Assembly: GCA_002803225.1 (NCBI GenBank) | Contig: NXFV01001707.1 | Location: 1 to 63,907, forward strand | Origin: Gamarada debralockiae | Taxonomy: Eukaryota; Ascomycota; Leotiomycetes; Helotiales; Hyphodiscaceae | Length of the DNA: 63,907 nt | Direction: 5' to 3' | Shown here: positions 10,981 to 21,680 of the stretch, one piece after another | How the letters are laid out: the number at the start of each line of letters is the position of its first letter | Position numbering within the stretch: position 1 is the stretch's first letter | Notes under the pieces: generated by a model | The model's database searches: none | Told to the model about the DNA's origin: nothing | Seen by the model: the letters and a program-made list of their open reading frames with translations, nothing else | Made by a program: the position numbers and the translations under genes

Positions 10981-12848
10981 TCACCAATCCTCCCAGATCT
11001 CCTCAGGCAGGACGGTTCGCATCACTGCCCAATGACCGAGTGCGCTTTTTTGTTGCCACCCCCTGAATCTCTCTGTATCGTTTCTCAGTAGGACACCGCC
11101 ATCAGTCTCTAATTGTGTGAAAATATCGTCCTTGACCTCATGCTTCGGCAACAAGAACATCTTTCGTGCGCCGCTACCAAGCAAGTCGGCTTCAGTAGGA
11201 CTTCTGAATGTTACTGCGTTTTCCGAATTCGTACAGAAAATCACCATGTTGGTGAAATCTCGGCCGTCAGCTGCGAGCTTGACCGCCGAAGGAGATTCCG
11301 ACTCTCGGAAGATTCTGCATGTGGGGAAGACGGATTTGATGGTTTGGATGATGATACGACCGGAAGGGAGGAGTAGATCGCCGGCGTAGTTCTGTTGATT
11401 TTAGAGAAGTCTCGAGGTACAGTTAGGAAGGGCCAGCTTACAATGGCAATGACGCCTCCGGGCTTGAGGATAGAATGCAGATCTTTAACGAATTCTAGTG
11501 TGAATAGATCTACGGGTTCTGCACCACCAGTGAAAACATCGTGTACAATGTAATCGAACTTCTCCTCCGTTTGAGCAAGCTGGGAGGCATAAGAAACTGC
11601 GTCGGCGATGACGGCCGTATGGCCCTGGGGGAGGGCAAAGTATTTCGTTGCAAAGTCGTAAACCACGGGATCAATCTCGACGATTGTTGTATCGATTCCA
11701 TGTGCCATCAACGCAGCAGGAGTCGTCCCAATTCCAAGGCCACTGATATCAAATCAGTATGTTTCGATCACGTTTATCTATTATACTCACATAACTAAAG
11801 CGTTGGCTTCCTTGTCAGGAACTTTGGAAGGCACCTCTACGAGTCTTACAGCTTCCAGCATGACGAACACGCCATAAATTGGCTCAGCCAGACGATGTCT
11901 TGTCGAGGCCAACCAATTACCGCCAAGGAGGCTATGATCGCATCTCATGACTCTGAAGCCCTTCTCTGCACTCTCGATGATTGAAATATATCCGGTGAGA
12001 GACTCTTGGCGTTCAATTAGCGACCATCCTTTTTTAGCCATGGTACTATTCAAAGACGATGTTGTATAAGAGTAGGGTACATGGACATTGAAGAGAGCTG
12101 TGTGCAAGATAGCCGGGATAGTGAACAGTAGAAGTTTTGATGGCGCAAATGTCGAATAAAGGCCTGCCAGAAGGATTTGAAGGCCGAGTCGAGTTTGAAT
12201 GAACGAGGATCCGATTGTGCTCTGAATTTTGTTGTTGGAGAGAAATTCCACTGTCTTGAAGAACGCATAAGAGATAATGCCTGGAGCAGCATCCACAGCC
12301 CATTGAAAGCGACCAGGATTCATGTCCAGATCGTCCAAGACGGTAGCCGTACACGAGACTGACAGTAAAAGTAGGGGTAGGGATGTGAGGCTTTCAGTAA
12401 TGAGTGGTCCGTATACAGCTCCAAAAAAACCGCTGAGCTTGAAAAGGAAGAATTGCATCATTGGAATATACGCTGCAATGAGGGGTAGAAGCTGGGCGGG
12501 CTTCACAGGCAGATGCCTTTTAAGAAACAAATTTGAAGACCAGCCCAGAAAGCAAGCAGTCATAACTCCTTTGGAATGCCATATTGATGCTGGGATTCCG
12601 CCGTAAACAGGTGATAGCGTGAGTTGAGACACATTCGAATATACGGCAGCCAGTGTCAACAGGGCTCCGGATTGTATCAGAACCCAAGCCTGCTCCTTTG
12701 CCCATTTACCCCAGGTCTCTTCTTGAGCCTTCGATGCTAAGGCTTTCAATTCCTTCTCGAAGTTTTCTTGCGTCAATAATGGCGCATCTGCTGGTACCGC
12801 CGGTCCTGCTGGTTTGGGCTTTGTTTTCGGGGTCGACGTTCGAGCCAT
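10981..12848 (-). CDS. Membrane-anchored spermidine-synthase-like protein
   Basis: Three exons (12848-11791, 11742-11442, 11391-10981) join to 589 residues. Residues about 60-290 hold roughly six to eight hydrophobic segments (for example SGALLTLAAVYSNVSQL, LLPLIAAYIPMMQFFLF, LLLFTIPAILHTALF). The C-terminal third is a Rossmann fold of the polyamine synthase/methyltransferase type: ALVIGLGIGTTPAAL (nucleotide loop), TIVEIDPVVYDFA (acidic residue that binds the donor), IADAVSY and YIVHDVFTGG. True spermidine synthases have two acidic residues in the DSSD-type catalytic loop; here only one is kept. Aminopropyl transfer is therefore doubtful and a methyltransferase-like role is possible. Known fungal relatives are annotated only as spermine/spermidine synthase family. 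Confidence 0.8.
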
Positions 12849-13675
12849 GTCGAGGCTGGTGGAAAGAATGACGCGACGAGAGACACTGAGAATAAAGGGA
12901 CAAAAAACGAAATGCTTTTAAAATCAACAAAATATCACGAGAACCATCGCCGGCGACAGTTCAAGAAGGTAAACGTGTTGAAATACCGATATTGGCTGAT
13001 GAGGGGCCAATGCGTTAAGCCTGAAACGCTGAAATCAGGAACTCCTCAGGCTCCAAACAAAAATTGCGGGACTGGATTGGTCACGTGCCGACCTCGCTAA
13101 AAAGTGCATTTCTCTCCGCATCAATTTTAACGGCCAGCATCCACTTCCACTTTTGTCCACGACGACAAGAACTCCTTGTGGCTTCAGAACTGGGCGAGGC
13201 CTGAATGTGTATTGTTCCCTCGCAGAAAACCAAGTGTCCACTCACATTTGAGATGTTTATCACTGCTCTCCAGGTCCTCGTTGTCATGGAGCTTTTCTAC
13301 GTCTTCCTGTCAATGCGGCATGCCGGACAAAGCGTTACACAGAGGTCGGGCCGCGGCATACAGAAGATGTATGCCAAGAAATTGTATTACGACTTCCGAT
13401 TGCGATTTCAGCCGTCCACAATATCGAAATGACGCGTGGTTGAAAAGCTATCATGAACCCCAGTATGCAGGAACCCTTTTGGCAAATGAGTAAGACGGCT
13501 AGTTCTTCCCTCATTGCTGGAGCGAGAGGAGATTCTCCACTATCAATCGTTGAGCCATAGTCTACCGAGGCTATATAGAAGATCATTGTCTCTGACAAGT
13601 CTCCTCCAACTCTTCAACCAACCATTGGAGAAGTCTCCCGAGTTTTCCCTCTCATTGCCCAAATCATAGTCCGCG
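12849..13675. other. Divergent intergenic region
   Basis: About 830 bp between the spermidine-synthase-like gene (minus) and the secreted-protein gene (plus). It presumably holds both promoters. No coding signal recognised. Confidence 0.4.
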
Positions 13676-15019
13676 ATGCTCCTAACCCGTTTCTTTGCTT
13701 GCTTGTTTTTCTTATTTCAAAGCATTCTATGCCTCGCAGCAGCCTCCCCTAGCAGGCCAGACCATCTTCCAAGTATGTCTCATCTCACTTATGAGCTCCT
13801 CGCCCCTTTCTCATATTGAAATCTACAGTATCCACCAACCCCAACGTCACCTATCTCCAACCTCAATTCTTTACCCACCTCCACTCCCGCCGCGTCCAAA
13901 TCAAATATGGTCCATTTACCACACTTTCAAGCACAGTAAACAATGGCATGCACACCTTCGAAGTTCGCAATGCGACGAAGCCGTGTTCCAACTGCCTCAT
14001 TACTTGGATGCAAGCCGGCCTCCAATATCCCGATGGATCTTACGCCAATGCCGATACGGGCATGTGGCTACATCATGTAGTAGTCTCTAATACCAAGCAG
14101 AAAAGCTCAGTGTGTCCTTTGCACATCCCTGATCGATTCTTCGCTAGTGGGAATGAGAGGACGGCTGCGAACATTTGCGTCAATGGGTACAATGGGAATC
14201 GTTCAAATAAGAATGGATAATGTTGACGAAGACTCTAGCACCAAAGAAGCGGGATACTACCTCTCTTCTGACGCTGAAATATTCGTTACCCCTGAACTCA
14301 TGAACGAAACGCCCGACCCACGAGCAGTCGTCGTGACGGTCACATATGAGTATATCCCTTCAGTACCTCGCCACTTCTCAACGGTGACGCCAGTGTGGCT
14401 CGACATCACGGGCGTATGTGGCCGTTCTGACTACCCCGTCCCCAACGACACAACGACCTTCTCGCCAAGCATGACACCTCCTTGGACAGCCAACATAACT
14501 GGCCATATCACCTTCGTAGCAGGACACATCCACGACGGAGGACTCGACGTTCAAGTTCTCAAGAACGGCAATACCGTCTGCGAGTACGTATTCCCCAAAA
14601 TTTTCCTTAGTCCGTGCATCCTGGAAGAAAGGACATCGGTCGAACTCATCAAAGCATGCCTAGTCATCTCATCTCTTGTTGGGCAACGCTGACTTCCAAA
14701 TTCTCCCAGCTCGGTGGCTACATATGGAGCGACACCAGGCTACGTCGAAACCAATACCTCAATGGCAATGATGCCCATGAACGGCAGCATGTACGGCCAA
14801 GATACAGTTCATATCTCGAACATGTCTTCATGTCACGATATCGGACAGATGAAAATAGGGGAGCAGTGGGGTGTCAAGGCGAACTACGATTTGATGCAGC
14901 ATGCGCCCATGTTGAATATGGATGGCTCGCTGGCTCCGGTGATGGGTATCTCTTTGATGTATGTTGCGCAGCGTAAGGAAGATTATGGTGAGGGTGGTCA
15001 GTGGGGCCGGAAGTGGTAA
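13676..15019 (+). CDS. Secreted protein of unknown function, His/Cys-rich
   Basis: Four exons (13676-13772, 13829-14186, 14239-14583, 14710-15019) join in phase to 369 residues. Residues 1-23 are a clear signal peptide (MLLTRFFACLFFLFQSILCL, then AAA). The mature part has paired cysteines (CSNC), WLHHVVV, CPLHIPDRFFASGNERTA, a VTYEYIP strand, W-LDI-GVCG, and GHIHDGG near residue 280. The HH and HIHDGG motifs recall copper- or metal-binding beta-sandwich proteins and distantly the plant SURNod19 family; that link is a guess from motif layout. Glycosylation sites (NVT, NAT, NET) fit an exported protein. There is no GPI or membrane anchor. Confidence 0.75.
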
Positions 15020-16061
15020 CTGGGCTGTGTGCCAGGCCGGGCGAGCGACTAATTTGAAAGACTTCTCGAGTGCTCTACAGGAAGATGGAACTTTGTTCGC
15101 AGTAATGATAACCACCTTGCTTCCTAACACCGGTGCCTTCGATGTCAATGTTGCCTAGACCTTCGTCTGTTCCTTTCTTACCCCTTACCCTCCATGCCAC
15201 GTGAAAACTTACAGCAAAGGGACCGAATTACCCGCAGTAAATACCCGTATTAACCTAATACCCATAATGTCCTCTGCCTTGTGCAATAGAAAACTGCAGT
15301 ACCAAGCTTCATACAGCCTCTCAGCCTTATCTTACTTTTTAATTGAAAACCATCGAGTAGTGGTGTCAGGGCAGATGTGAAATCAGGAATTGGGGGCGGA
15401 AAGTGTGGGTGTGGATAGCGCCCCGACAAGACCCCTTTCGTATGCGAGGACGGTGCGAATTACGATTTTAGGCGTGAATTTATCCATCTCCAAATTCTAG
15501 TCGCCTTTGATCTGACCAGATGGTACAGCAAGGCAGGTACCCTCAGATCCAAAGGTCATCTTGAAGAACTGCTCTACGTTCTTATTTTGGGACGAAACCC
15601 GAATGACATTGGGCAGGTTGGAAAGTTAGCAAGGCTACGATATCCTTCTCCCTCCGACCAATATCGACGAAATGGGATGAGGCTAACTTTTCAGACGAAA
15701 TTCATGGGCATTTCGAAGCAAGTGAGTTTGATCCGAAAACGAAAGTCTTCGAGTGGAGTCGCAGAACTTGTGTGGTTCCGTCTGCGCATTTTACGACAAG
15801 GCTGAGAAACGAGGCTGACAAAACTTTTGGATTCATGCTGCAATTGAGATAGAGGGAAACCGAAGGCCGTATATTGCAGATCCCATTCACTTCAATTGAC
15901 TCTCATTGAATCTCCCCCTTTCGGTTTACAGCGGATTAGGAGAGGTCATCTTCCACTTCCCCATTCCAGGGGTAAGTTGCGACTTGCAAGCATGGCCCAC
16001 GTATATCTCACCCCATAAACCACGACTCGTGATACACCCCGCGCCACTCGATGCCGCAGAA

Positions 16062-16070
16062 TCCTCCAAT
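16062..16070 (+). promoter_or_regulatory. Galacturonate-responsive element, full match
   Basis: TCCTCCAAT fits the TCCNCCAAT form (core CCNCCAA) described for GaaR-type regulation of fungal D-galacturonate genes. It lies about 400 bp upstream of the L-galactonate dehydratase start, the promoter in which it would be expected. A short motif can occur by chance, so the gene context is the main support. Confidence 0.5.
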
Positions 16071-16245
16071 TCTGCCGTCTATAATGCCTCTGCTCTCCTC
16101 GTGGGACATGTCTCTTAAGTAGTCAGCTAAGAAGAGTAATTTCATGGAACTTTCTACATGGGACTTTATCCGTTTCGGAGCTTTTGAGGCTAGACCGGAT
16201 TTTCTCCTGCCAATTTCTCCACCAGTCAACGACCCCAATTCTTCC

Positions 16246-16252
16246 CCTCCAA
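16246..16252 (+). promoter_or_regulatory. Second galacturonate-responsive core (CCNCCAA)
   Basis: CCTCCAA about 220 bp upstream of the same start codon, in the same orientation as the first box. It matches only the 7-bp core. Paired sites raise the chance that they are real. Confidence 0.35.
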
Positions 16253-16320
16253 CTGCCCCACCATCAACTCGGACCGCGAGGCGCTCCTGGCTACCCCCAG
16301 GTTTGCATTTGCGCAACGCG

Positions 16321-16327
16321 TATATAA
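16321..16327 (+). promoter_or_regulatory. TATA box of L-galactonate dehydratase gene
   Basis: TATATAA 142 bp upstream of the ATG, downstream of both CCTCCAA boxes and followed by pyrimidine-rich leader sequence. Position and sequence fit a core promoter. Inferred, not measured. Confidence 0.45.
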
Positions 16328-16468
16328 CTGGAGAAATTTCCCTCGTGGATAATATGGTTTGTTACTCCGCTTTGTCTTGATTTTTACTTCATATTTCTGA
16401 GCTTCAATTGATCATCTTCAATTTACCTGAACCCCTACATACAAGACTCCACAAGTATCATAAACAGC

Positions 16469-17936
16469 ATGGCAGAAGTTACAATCACCGGTTGGACCAC
16501 ACGCGATGTGCGATTCCCAACCTCCCTCGATAAGACTGGCTCCGATGCCATGAACGCCGCTGGCGATTACTCCGCCGCGTACTGCATCCTGAAGACGGAT
16601 TCCCAGTTCTCCGGCCACGGCATGGTACGTATCTCCCATTGACTTCCCACTCTCCGCAGAAACCCACTGACATGTCCCCTCTTGCAGACCTTCACAATCG
16701 GCCGCGGAAACGACATCGTCTGCAAAGCAATCGACAACGTAGCCGACCGCATCAAAGGCCACACTCTCTCCTCCCTCGTCGCCAACTGGGGCAAAACCTG
16801 GCGCTACCTAGTCTCTGATTCCCAACTGCGCTGGATCGGGCCCGAAAAAGGAGTCATCCACCTCGCTCTCGGAGCCGTCGTGAACGCCATCTGGGATCTC
16901 TGGGCCAAAACCCTAAACAAACCAGTCTGGAGGATCGTGGCGGATATGAGCCCAGAGGAGTTCGTGCAGTGCATTGATTTCCGCTATATTACAGATGCGA
17001 TTACGCCTGAGGAGGCGATTGCGCTGTTGAAGGAGGAGGAGGGTGGCAAGGCGAAGAGACTCCAGGATGCATTGAATAGTAGGGCTGTGCCGGCGTACAC
17101 GACGAGTGCGGGTTGGCTTGGGTATGGGGAGGAGAAGATGAAGGGACTGTTGGAGGATACGTTGAGTAAGGGGTACAAGCATTTTAAGTTGAAGGTTGGA
17201 ACGAGTATTGAGGCGGATCGGAGGAGGTTGACTATTGCGAGGAGCGTGATTGGGTATGATAAGGGGAATATTTTGATGATTGATGCAAATCAGGTATGCT
17301 CTACCCTCCATTTTCCTATGCCAAGTCTAATACCTCTTGTTCTAGGTCTGGTCCGTCCCCGAGGCAATCGAGTACATGCAACACCTCAAGGAATTCAAGC
17401 CCTGGTTCATTGAAGAGCCTACCTCCCCCGACGACATCCTCGGTCACAAAGCTATCCGTGACGCTCTACGGCCCGACAACATTGGCGTAGCCACGGGCGA
17501 AATGTGTCAAAACCGGGTCATCTTCAAGCAGCTTCTGGCTTCCGGCGCTATCGACGTATGTCAAATCGACGCCTGCCGCATGGGTGGCGTCAACGAAGTT
17601 CTTGCCGTTCTTTTGATGGCCAAGAAATTCAACATCCCTATCGTGCCCCACTCTGGGGGCGTAGGATTGCCAGAATATACGCAGCACTTGAGCACGATTG
17701 ATTATGTATGCGTTTCTGGGAAACTAAGTGTGTTGGAGTATGTGGATCATTTGCATGAGCATTTCAACCATCCCGCTGTTATCAAGGATGGGTATTATCA
17801 GACGCCTATGGAGGCTGGATATAGTGTGGAGATGAAGCCTGAGAGTATGGATTTGTATAGCTTCCCTGGAGAGGATGGGAAGGGGTGGTGGAAGAGCGAG
17901 GAGGCAAAGCCGATTCTGGAGGGCATCAGGATCTAA
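16469..17936 (+). CDS. lgd1: L-galactonate dehydratase (enolase superfamily)
   Basis: Converts L-galactonate to 2-keto-3-deoxy-L-galactonate, the second step of the fungal D-galacturonate (pectin) pathway. Three exons (16469-16624, 16688-17293, 17346-17936) give 450 residues, the same length I recall for Trichoderma reesei LGD1. Family marks: DVRFPTSLDKTGSDAMN at the N-terminus, SQLRWIGPEKGVIHLALGA, AYTTSAGWLGYGEEK, KLKVG (catalytic Lys), LMIDANQ and FIEEPTSPDD (metal ligands), ATGEMCQNRV, QIDACRMGG, PHSGGVGL. L-fuconate dehydratase (ENOSF1) is the nearest alternative, but the sequence follows the fungal LGD1 type throughout. Promoter CCTCCAA boxes agree with galacturonate induction. Confidence 0.93.
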
Positions 17937-18269
17937 GTGTGTTGAGTTACTTGGATAAGGAAAATAGGTCAGGAGTTTGAATCTTGAGCGAGGAAATGAT
18001 GGCATCTCGTATAGCATTGGATATGTTATCCTAGAGGAGGAAAGGGACTCGAGCAGTTTTCATGTTGGACTCTCAAGTGCTGGGCAACGATGGCATCCAG
18101 TTATAGCATTATGTTATACCCATGGTAGCAAGAATTTATTTTCGCGCTTTGCAAACTCGTGAACACATCACAAATCGTGACTCTCTATTCGGCAAGTTGA
18201 ATGGATAGTAACTTCTCCTGTTATCCTCGAGTCTACAAACTCACATACACAGTGACATTACATACTCAG
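17937..18269. other. Convergent 3' intergenic region
   Basis: About 330 bp between lgd1 (plus) and the P450 pseudogene (minus). Nothing recognised. Confidence 0.4.
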
Positions 18270-19250
18270 TCAATCAAACTTCTCAAAACCCTCCGTAAAC
18301 CCCCTCGCCTCACAAGCGTCCCTTGCCAGCACGGTTTTCTGTGCCTGACTTCTAGCTCTAAACTGGACGTCAAATTTCGGCGGAGCACCAAACTTGCACC
18401 CGAATAATCCATTGTATTAACCGCCTCTCCCTCCACACCCATAATATCAAATCCCAATATCAGCTTCGCAATCCCAATGAAGATCTTGTTGATCGCTAGT
18501 TGCTCACCCGGACAAGCTCTCGTTCCCCAGCCAAAGGAGGAGAGACCTGATTTTAAGGGATGTTCTTGGCCGACGAGTTCGGGGTTGTGTAAGGAGCGAG
18601 AGGAGGCAAGAACCGCGCAAGTTGGAAGAGGAGAGGGAGGGTAGAAGGTGGGGTCATGATTGAATGACCATGTTCATGCGATGACTGTCGCTCTTGCCGG
18701 GATGACATATCCTTCGTAGGTAGAGGTAGCGGACGAGGAGTGGGGAAGTCCGAGTGGGGTCGCGGGATGCCAGCGAACTGTCTCAAGGACAAGAGATTTG
18801 AGGTATGGGAGCTTTGGTCCATCAGCAAAAGTCGGGGAGTGTACTAGGTAAGTAATGGAGGCGGTAGCGGGGAGTAGGGCATCGAGCTCAGTTTGTGCAG
18901 CCTTCAACACTGCGGGATGCGTAATAAGAGCTAAGAGACGTGTATCAATAGTAGACGTCGTAGTATCAAAGCTAGCAGTGAAGAACGATCCAGGTAAAGT
19001 GGCAAGCGCACACTCGTTCAATTTGAGGCGATCACTCTCTTTTGCTTACATCTCAAGAATACTTTCCGTGAATGAGGAGATATGCTCTCTTTTCTTCTCG
19101 ACATTAGGCCCTTTGGAGGCAGCTTGGAGATCAGACTGCACGAGATCAACAAGCAAGATGTCGAATGCTGCTTCCTGGTTGCCTTTCTCTTCAATAGCCT
19201 TCTACAGTGCCAGCACATTAAGGATGTATTTCAGCCACGGAAGCGTCTCA
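18270..19250 (-). pseudogene. Cytochrome P450 pseudogene, C-terminal half
   Basis: The sequence runs in P450 order but hops frames. It starts with VETLPWLKYIL and a stop, then DILLVDLVQSDLQAA, the I-helix oxygen-binding region (ASFDTTTS), the ExxR motif (LETVRWHPATPLGLPH), YEGYVIPARATVIA then a TGA stop. In the next frame come HDPTFYPPSP and the haem-binding loop FGWGTRACPGEQLA with its Cys. Another shift precedes the end (KFDVQFRAR .. GFTEGF). At least two frameshifts and two stops show it is dead. The missing N-terminal half lies about 5.1 kb away at 24400-25135 in the same orientation. Confidence 0.85.
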
Positions 19251-19283
19251 ACTGACCTTGGTGGCCGTGCGACGAACGGAAGC

Positions 19284-19365
19284 GAGTGTGTCCCGACTTT
19301 AGTCGAGTGTGTCCACCCGTAACAACTAGGGCCGCGCTAGTAGCACGAGTATAAAGGGAATGCAT
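19284..19365 (+). promoter_or_regulatory. Promoter-like repeat module 1
   Basis: GTGTGTCCCGACTTTAGTCG.. then GTGTCCACCCGTAAC, CGCTAGTAG and a TATA-like GTATAAAGGGAA. An ATGTTTG start follows at 19401. The same order recurs in modules 2-4. It contains a small palindrome (CGACTTTAGTCG). Confidence 0.5.
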
Positions 19366-19400
19366 TCCAATCGATGCGAACTTGTTCCATCTGTTATGTT

Positions 19401-20064
19401 TGTTACGAAAACGGCACGTGTAGAGGAGACGAAAGGAACGAAAGCGAACGAAAGGGAGTTATGGTACGTATGACAGGTACGTTAAAGTATGGAGGAGTTT
19501 GGGACGATCGAGGAGAGGAACCCACTGGTATGGATTGACATCGAGGTGTGTGAGATGTGAAAGATTGTGTACTCCCAGAGGGGGGTTGGCTAATTTGTTA
19601 GACTACGGGATTAGATGTCGATAGCGACGTGATACTGGAGCTGAGTTGCTTCGTGACAGGAAGTGATTTAGAGTTAGTTGACGCCCAGGGATGGGGCGTA
19701 GTTGTCCATCAGACGCAGTAGAGGATGACGAGGATGGGCGCGTGGTGTAGGCGCACACATGGTCAAAGCGGACTGACGGGATACGTGATTGAGTCGGAGG
19801 TTATGGCGGAGGAGGCGTCAACGATGCTCCTTGAGTATATCAAGAGGTGGGTACCACTGGCGGGGGAAGCAGTATGTGCATAACGCGCAGGAAGATGTAT
19901 TGGAGAGTCTTGCTGAGGCAAGGTATTACTGGGAGGTAGTGCTTGTGCGAGCTGGTAAGGGTCGCTGGGAGACGAGCTGGGTGCGCGTTGTAATTTTGGT
20001 GATGATGGTAGTTGTTTGTTTTGAGTGGTTGATAGTGATAATACTGAGCAGAAACAGGTTGTAA
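19401..20064 (+). other. Possible short gene after module 1 (membrane segment)
   Basis: Coding character is uncertain. After the ATG at 19401 the frame is short. Farther on, pieces such as MAEEASTMLLEYIKRWVPLAGEA and, in another frame, ALAEARYYWEVVL-like sequence ending with a hydrophobic stretch (VVILVMMVVVCFEWLIVIIL, about 19990-20045) could be exons of a small membrane protein. I cannot join them with confidence. Confidence 0.25.
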
Positions 20065-20402
20065 GTGTGAAGTTAGTTGTGAAGGTAGAAGTAAAAAAGA
20101 GTGTTTTGCAATTCCCAAGTAGAACTATGTTAATTGCGCAAGCAACGGGGCCCGCGACCATAAGGAGTGGGTGTGCGTGAGCACATGAACAGAACTTAAG
20201 TGAAGTGAGCTGGTAGTGGAACAAAGTGGAACGTGTACAGAACAAAGTGAAGTGTTGTTTGAGTGTGGGCGCGAGCGTGTTGTTCAGTTGATGAGTAACC
20301 AGCGGAAAGGAAAGAGAGAAAAGAAGAATGTATGGGTCGCACACATAATGAGGCCTGATATTTAAGTCAGGACGTGAGAAAGGAAGATAGGGGCTGTAAG
20401 TT

Positions 20403-20660
20403 TACAGCCGGACACATGCGTTCCAGGAAGAAAAGGTGCCAGCCTTTTTCTTCTGATTCCCCTGGAACGCTGGAACGTGGAACGTATGTTTACATACTTC
20501 TACTTCAAGTTAAGAGTATAATTAGGAACACCTTCCTTATCTGAACATCTAATTCACAGTTGGAACCCGGAAAGAAGTTGACGGGGCAGCCATTGTGGAC
20601 GAAGTTTACACATGGACACAGGTGAACTCGCTGGCAGAACACGTGATGATAAACAGAAGT
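20403..20660 (+). repeat. TIR-module copy (left end intact)
   Basis: Begins TTACAGCCGGACACATGCG like the element at 22776 and continues with TTCCAGGA.., GGTGCCAGCC.., GGAACGCTGGAACGTGG. Its right end is diverged, so no matching terminal repeat is visible. It is preceded by GGCTGTAAGTTTACAGCC (20393-20410), a near-perfect palindrome. Confidence 0.5.
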
Positions 20661-20789
20661 TAGTTCAACTAATGATAGCCTGATATTGGCCGAAACACCA
20701 CACATGTGAGGATTTGTGATGACTAAATTCCCGTGACGTAGAGTAGAAGTGAGTAGGACATAGTGAAATAAAAATAAAGTTTCCCTTCC

Positions 20790-20860
20790 CAAGTTGAACT
20801 TTGAATGCGCGTGAGCAACAGGGCCCCGCGGAGTGGGGTGTTAGTGTTTGAGCGTGGGCG
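20790..20860 (+). repeat. GC-rich repeat module
   Basis: Contains TTGAACTTTGAATGCGCG and GAGCAACAGGGCCCCGCGG, followed by a GAGCGTGGGCGCGAG block. Sister copies lie near 20113, 21083 and 22430. They sit downstream of the short frames, so they may be shared 3' ends or boundaries between cassettes. Confidence 0.5.
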
Positions 20861-21082
20861 CGAGTGTTTGTGAGAAGGGAGATAGGCCTCTAGCAGCCTA
20901 GCAGGGGCCCTTTTTTCTTCCTCACTACGTTCGATTGAACAGTTGGACGGGGTTACCTCACTCGAGGTCCCTTCTTCCCGTTGCATTCCGTTGTCACAGA
21001 CGCAACAACTGCATTCCACTAGGTTGGCGACCGTAGCTTGACCCTTGATTTTGTGATATTGTTAGGGAATAAAAAATTGATT

Positions 21083-21150
21083 AGGAAACCCGAGTTCAAC
21101 TATAGTAGATGCGCGAGCAACAGGGCCCCGCGGAGTAGGGTGTTCGTGAA
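21083..21150 (+). repeat. GC-rich repeat module, second close copy
   Basis: Contains GAGTTCAACTATAG.., then GCGCGAGCAACAGGGCCCCG and GGAGTAGGGTGTTCGTG. It is nearly identical to the 20790 copy across the GAGCAACAGGGCCCCGCGGAGT core. Confidence 0.5.
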
Positions 21151-21539
21151 GTGAGATCAGTTTAATGAGCGAACATGAAAAAAAAGAGAAGAACAAGATT
21201 GTGTGGGAACACACAAAAAAAAATATTCGGCCTGAGGCACAAAAGAGGTCACGAGGCAATGTTCCAGATGAAAAGGTGCCAGCCTTTTCTTTATGATTCC
21301 TCTGGAACGCTGGAACGTGGAACGCAGTGCAACAGATTCCAATGGATGTTTGTTTACAAACTTCCAAACGCGGTTAAGAAGGAAAACGAGGTGGTCAGCC
21401 ACTTTTCCTGAGCATCTAATTCGCTGCTGGAACATGGAAGGAATTTCATGTTACACTGTGTCCGGCTGTAAGTCACGGGCACGTAAGCGAACGAATGGTG
21501 GCACGAACTAAGGGGACGTAGAAATTTAGTCACCTGTGT

Positions 21540-21612
21540 CCAGCTGGGTCGGTCGTGTCCACCCGTAACGAGAAGCGAACTACGCTAGTGAGAGCGTATA
21601 TATAGGGAACAT
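21540..21612 (+). promoter_or_regulatory. Promoter-like repeat module 2 with strong TATA box
   Basis: GTGTCCAGCTGG.., GTGTCCACCCGTAACG, ACGCTAGTGAGAGCG and GTATATATAGGGAAC (TATA about 21595-21605). An ATG opening the coiled-coil frame follows about 75 bp later. The spacing fits a fungal core promoter. Confidence 0.55.
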
Positions 21613-21680
21613 TTTCCCGTGTGTTGAATGATTCTTCTTTCATAAACATCTACGTTACGTCTTCTGGTGGCTCGTAGGAC

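Larger units (their letters stand above)
15020..16468. other. Intergenic region holding the lgd1 promoter
   Basis: About 1.45 kb without a supported gene. The half nearest the L-galactonate dehydratase start contains two CCTCCAA boxes and a TATATAA box, annotated separately. Confidence 0.5.

Noticed and set aside
19763..20344. 193-codon minus-strand frame in the insert
   Set aside because: Low-complexity Ser/Pro/Thr composition and overlap with repeat modules. No promoter module on that strand.
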